DNA of 60,000 bases from Tubiluchus corallicola (taxonomy: Eukaryota; Priapulida; Priapulimorpha; Priapulimorphida; Tubiluchidae), in contig JAQGDQ010000014.1 in assembly GCA_030141605.1 (NCBI GenBank), positions 436,001-496,000 on the forward strand. Reading direction: 5' to 3'. The translations under genes and the position numbers were made by a program. Shown piece by piece: positions 59,960 through 60,000 of the stretch; the first letter of the stretch is position 1, and each line of letters opens with the position of its first letter. The notes under the pieces were generated by a model. That model saw nothing but the letters and a program-made list of their open reading frames with translations, did not search any database and was not told the origin of the DNA.

Positions 59960-60000
59960 AGTACAAAGAGCTGAAATGGGCAATGGAAAATAAGTGCGTT
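59960..60000 (+). CDS. Probable ZP gene exon 8 (cut by window end)
   Basis: Follows a good acceptor (TTCTACAATTTTCAG). Of the three frames only the one needing a single carried base is open to the window end, and that is exactly the phase left by donor 55496. The joined codon is A|AG (Lys), followed by YKELKWAMENKCV. The alternative is the exon of an unrelated gene. Confidence 0.5.

Overview
This is a eukaryotic, almost certainly invertebrate, nuclear window. It is AT-rich, with GT-AG introns, long microsatellites, AATAAA-type signals and many decayed interspersed repeats. Two of the three recognisable genes are split into short exons. A cuticlin-type zona pellucida (ZP) protein points to an ecdysozoan (arthropod, priapulid or similar). 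That placement is inference, because no rRNA or mitochondrial marker is present. Degenerate CCCTAA/TTAGGG tracts fit a TTAGGG telomere but prove nothing. Most of the longer open frames are microsatellites read as homopolymeric peptides and are not genes.

Layout. Positions 1-34.5 kb hold no confident protein gene. They carry tRNA- and 5S-derived SINE-like elements, a decayed non-LTR retrotransposon (about 7.5-8.75 kb), three copies in the window of one unnamed dispersed family (A), two copies of another (B), two TIR elements (11.8-12.35 and 33.25-33.45 kb), a 40-57 bp degenerate minisatellite (12.86-13.18 kb), a telomere-like inverted-arm structure (9.2-10.4 kb) and several GC/CpG-richer blocks that may be regulatory. 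Positions 35.4-38.5 kb hold the last two coding exons (+) of a NALF/FAM155 homologue, the auxiliary subunit of the NALCN sodium leak channel. The intron between them contains a 0.5 kb (ACT)n tract, a head-to-head pair of tRNA-like sequences, and a 705 bp second copy of sequence lying just upstream of the first exon, flanked by a 138 bp direct duplication. Positions 38.5-47.4 kb are intergenic or intronic and repeat-rich.

From 47.4 kb to the window end lies a ZP-domain gene (+). Seven exons join in perfect phase and give a complete ZP-N (4 Cys) plus ZP-C (6 Cys) module and a long hydrophilic Gln/Asn/Ser-rich tail. The tail exon ends at a GTAAGT donor, and the only phase-compatible open frame after an acceptor at the far end (59,960) continues it. 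The 4.46 kb intron between them would contain, on the opposite strand, a complete intronless copine gene (C2-C2-vWA, 546 aa) with a strong Kozak start and a perfect palindromic GTCACGTGAC box about 0.2 kb upstream.

The three genes have no obvious shared pathway: channel assembly, apical extracellular matrix/cuticle, and calcium-dependent membrane binding. The most interesting points are the nested intronless copine, the templated-looking insertion in the NALF intron, four exact copies of a CTCF-like 10-mer in convergent orientation, and the undescribed repeat families.
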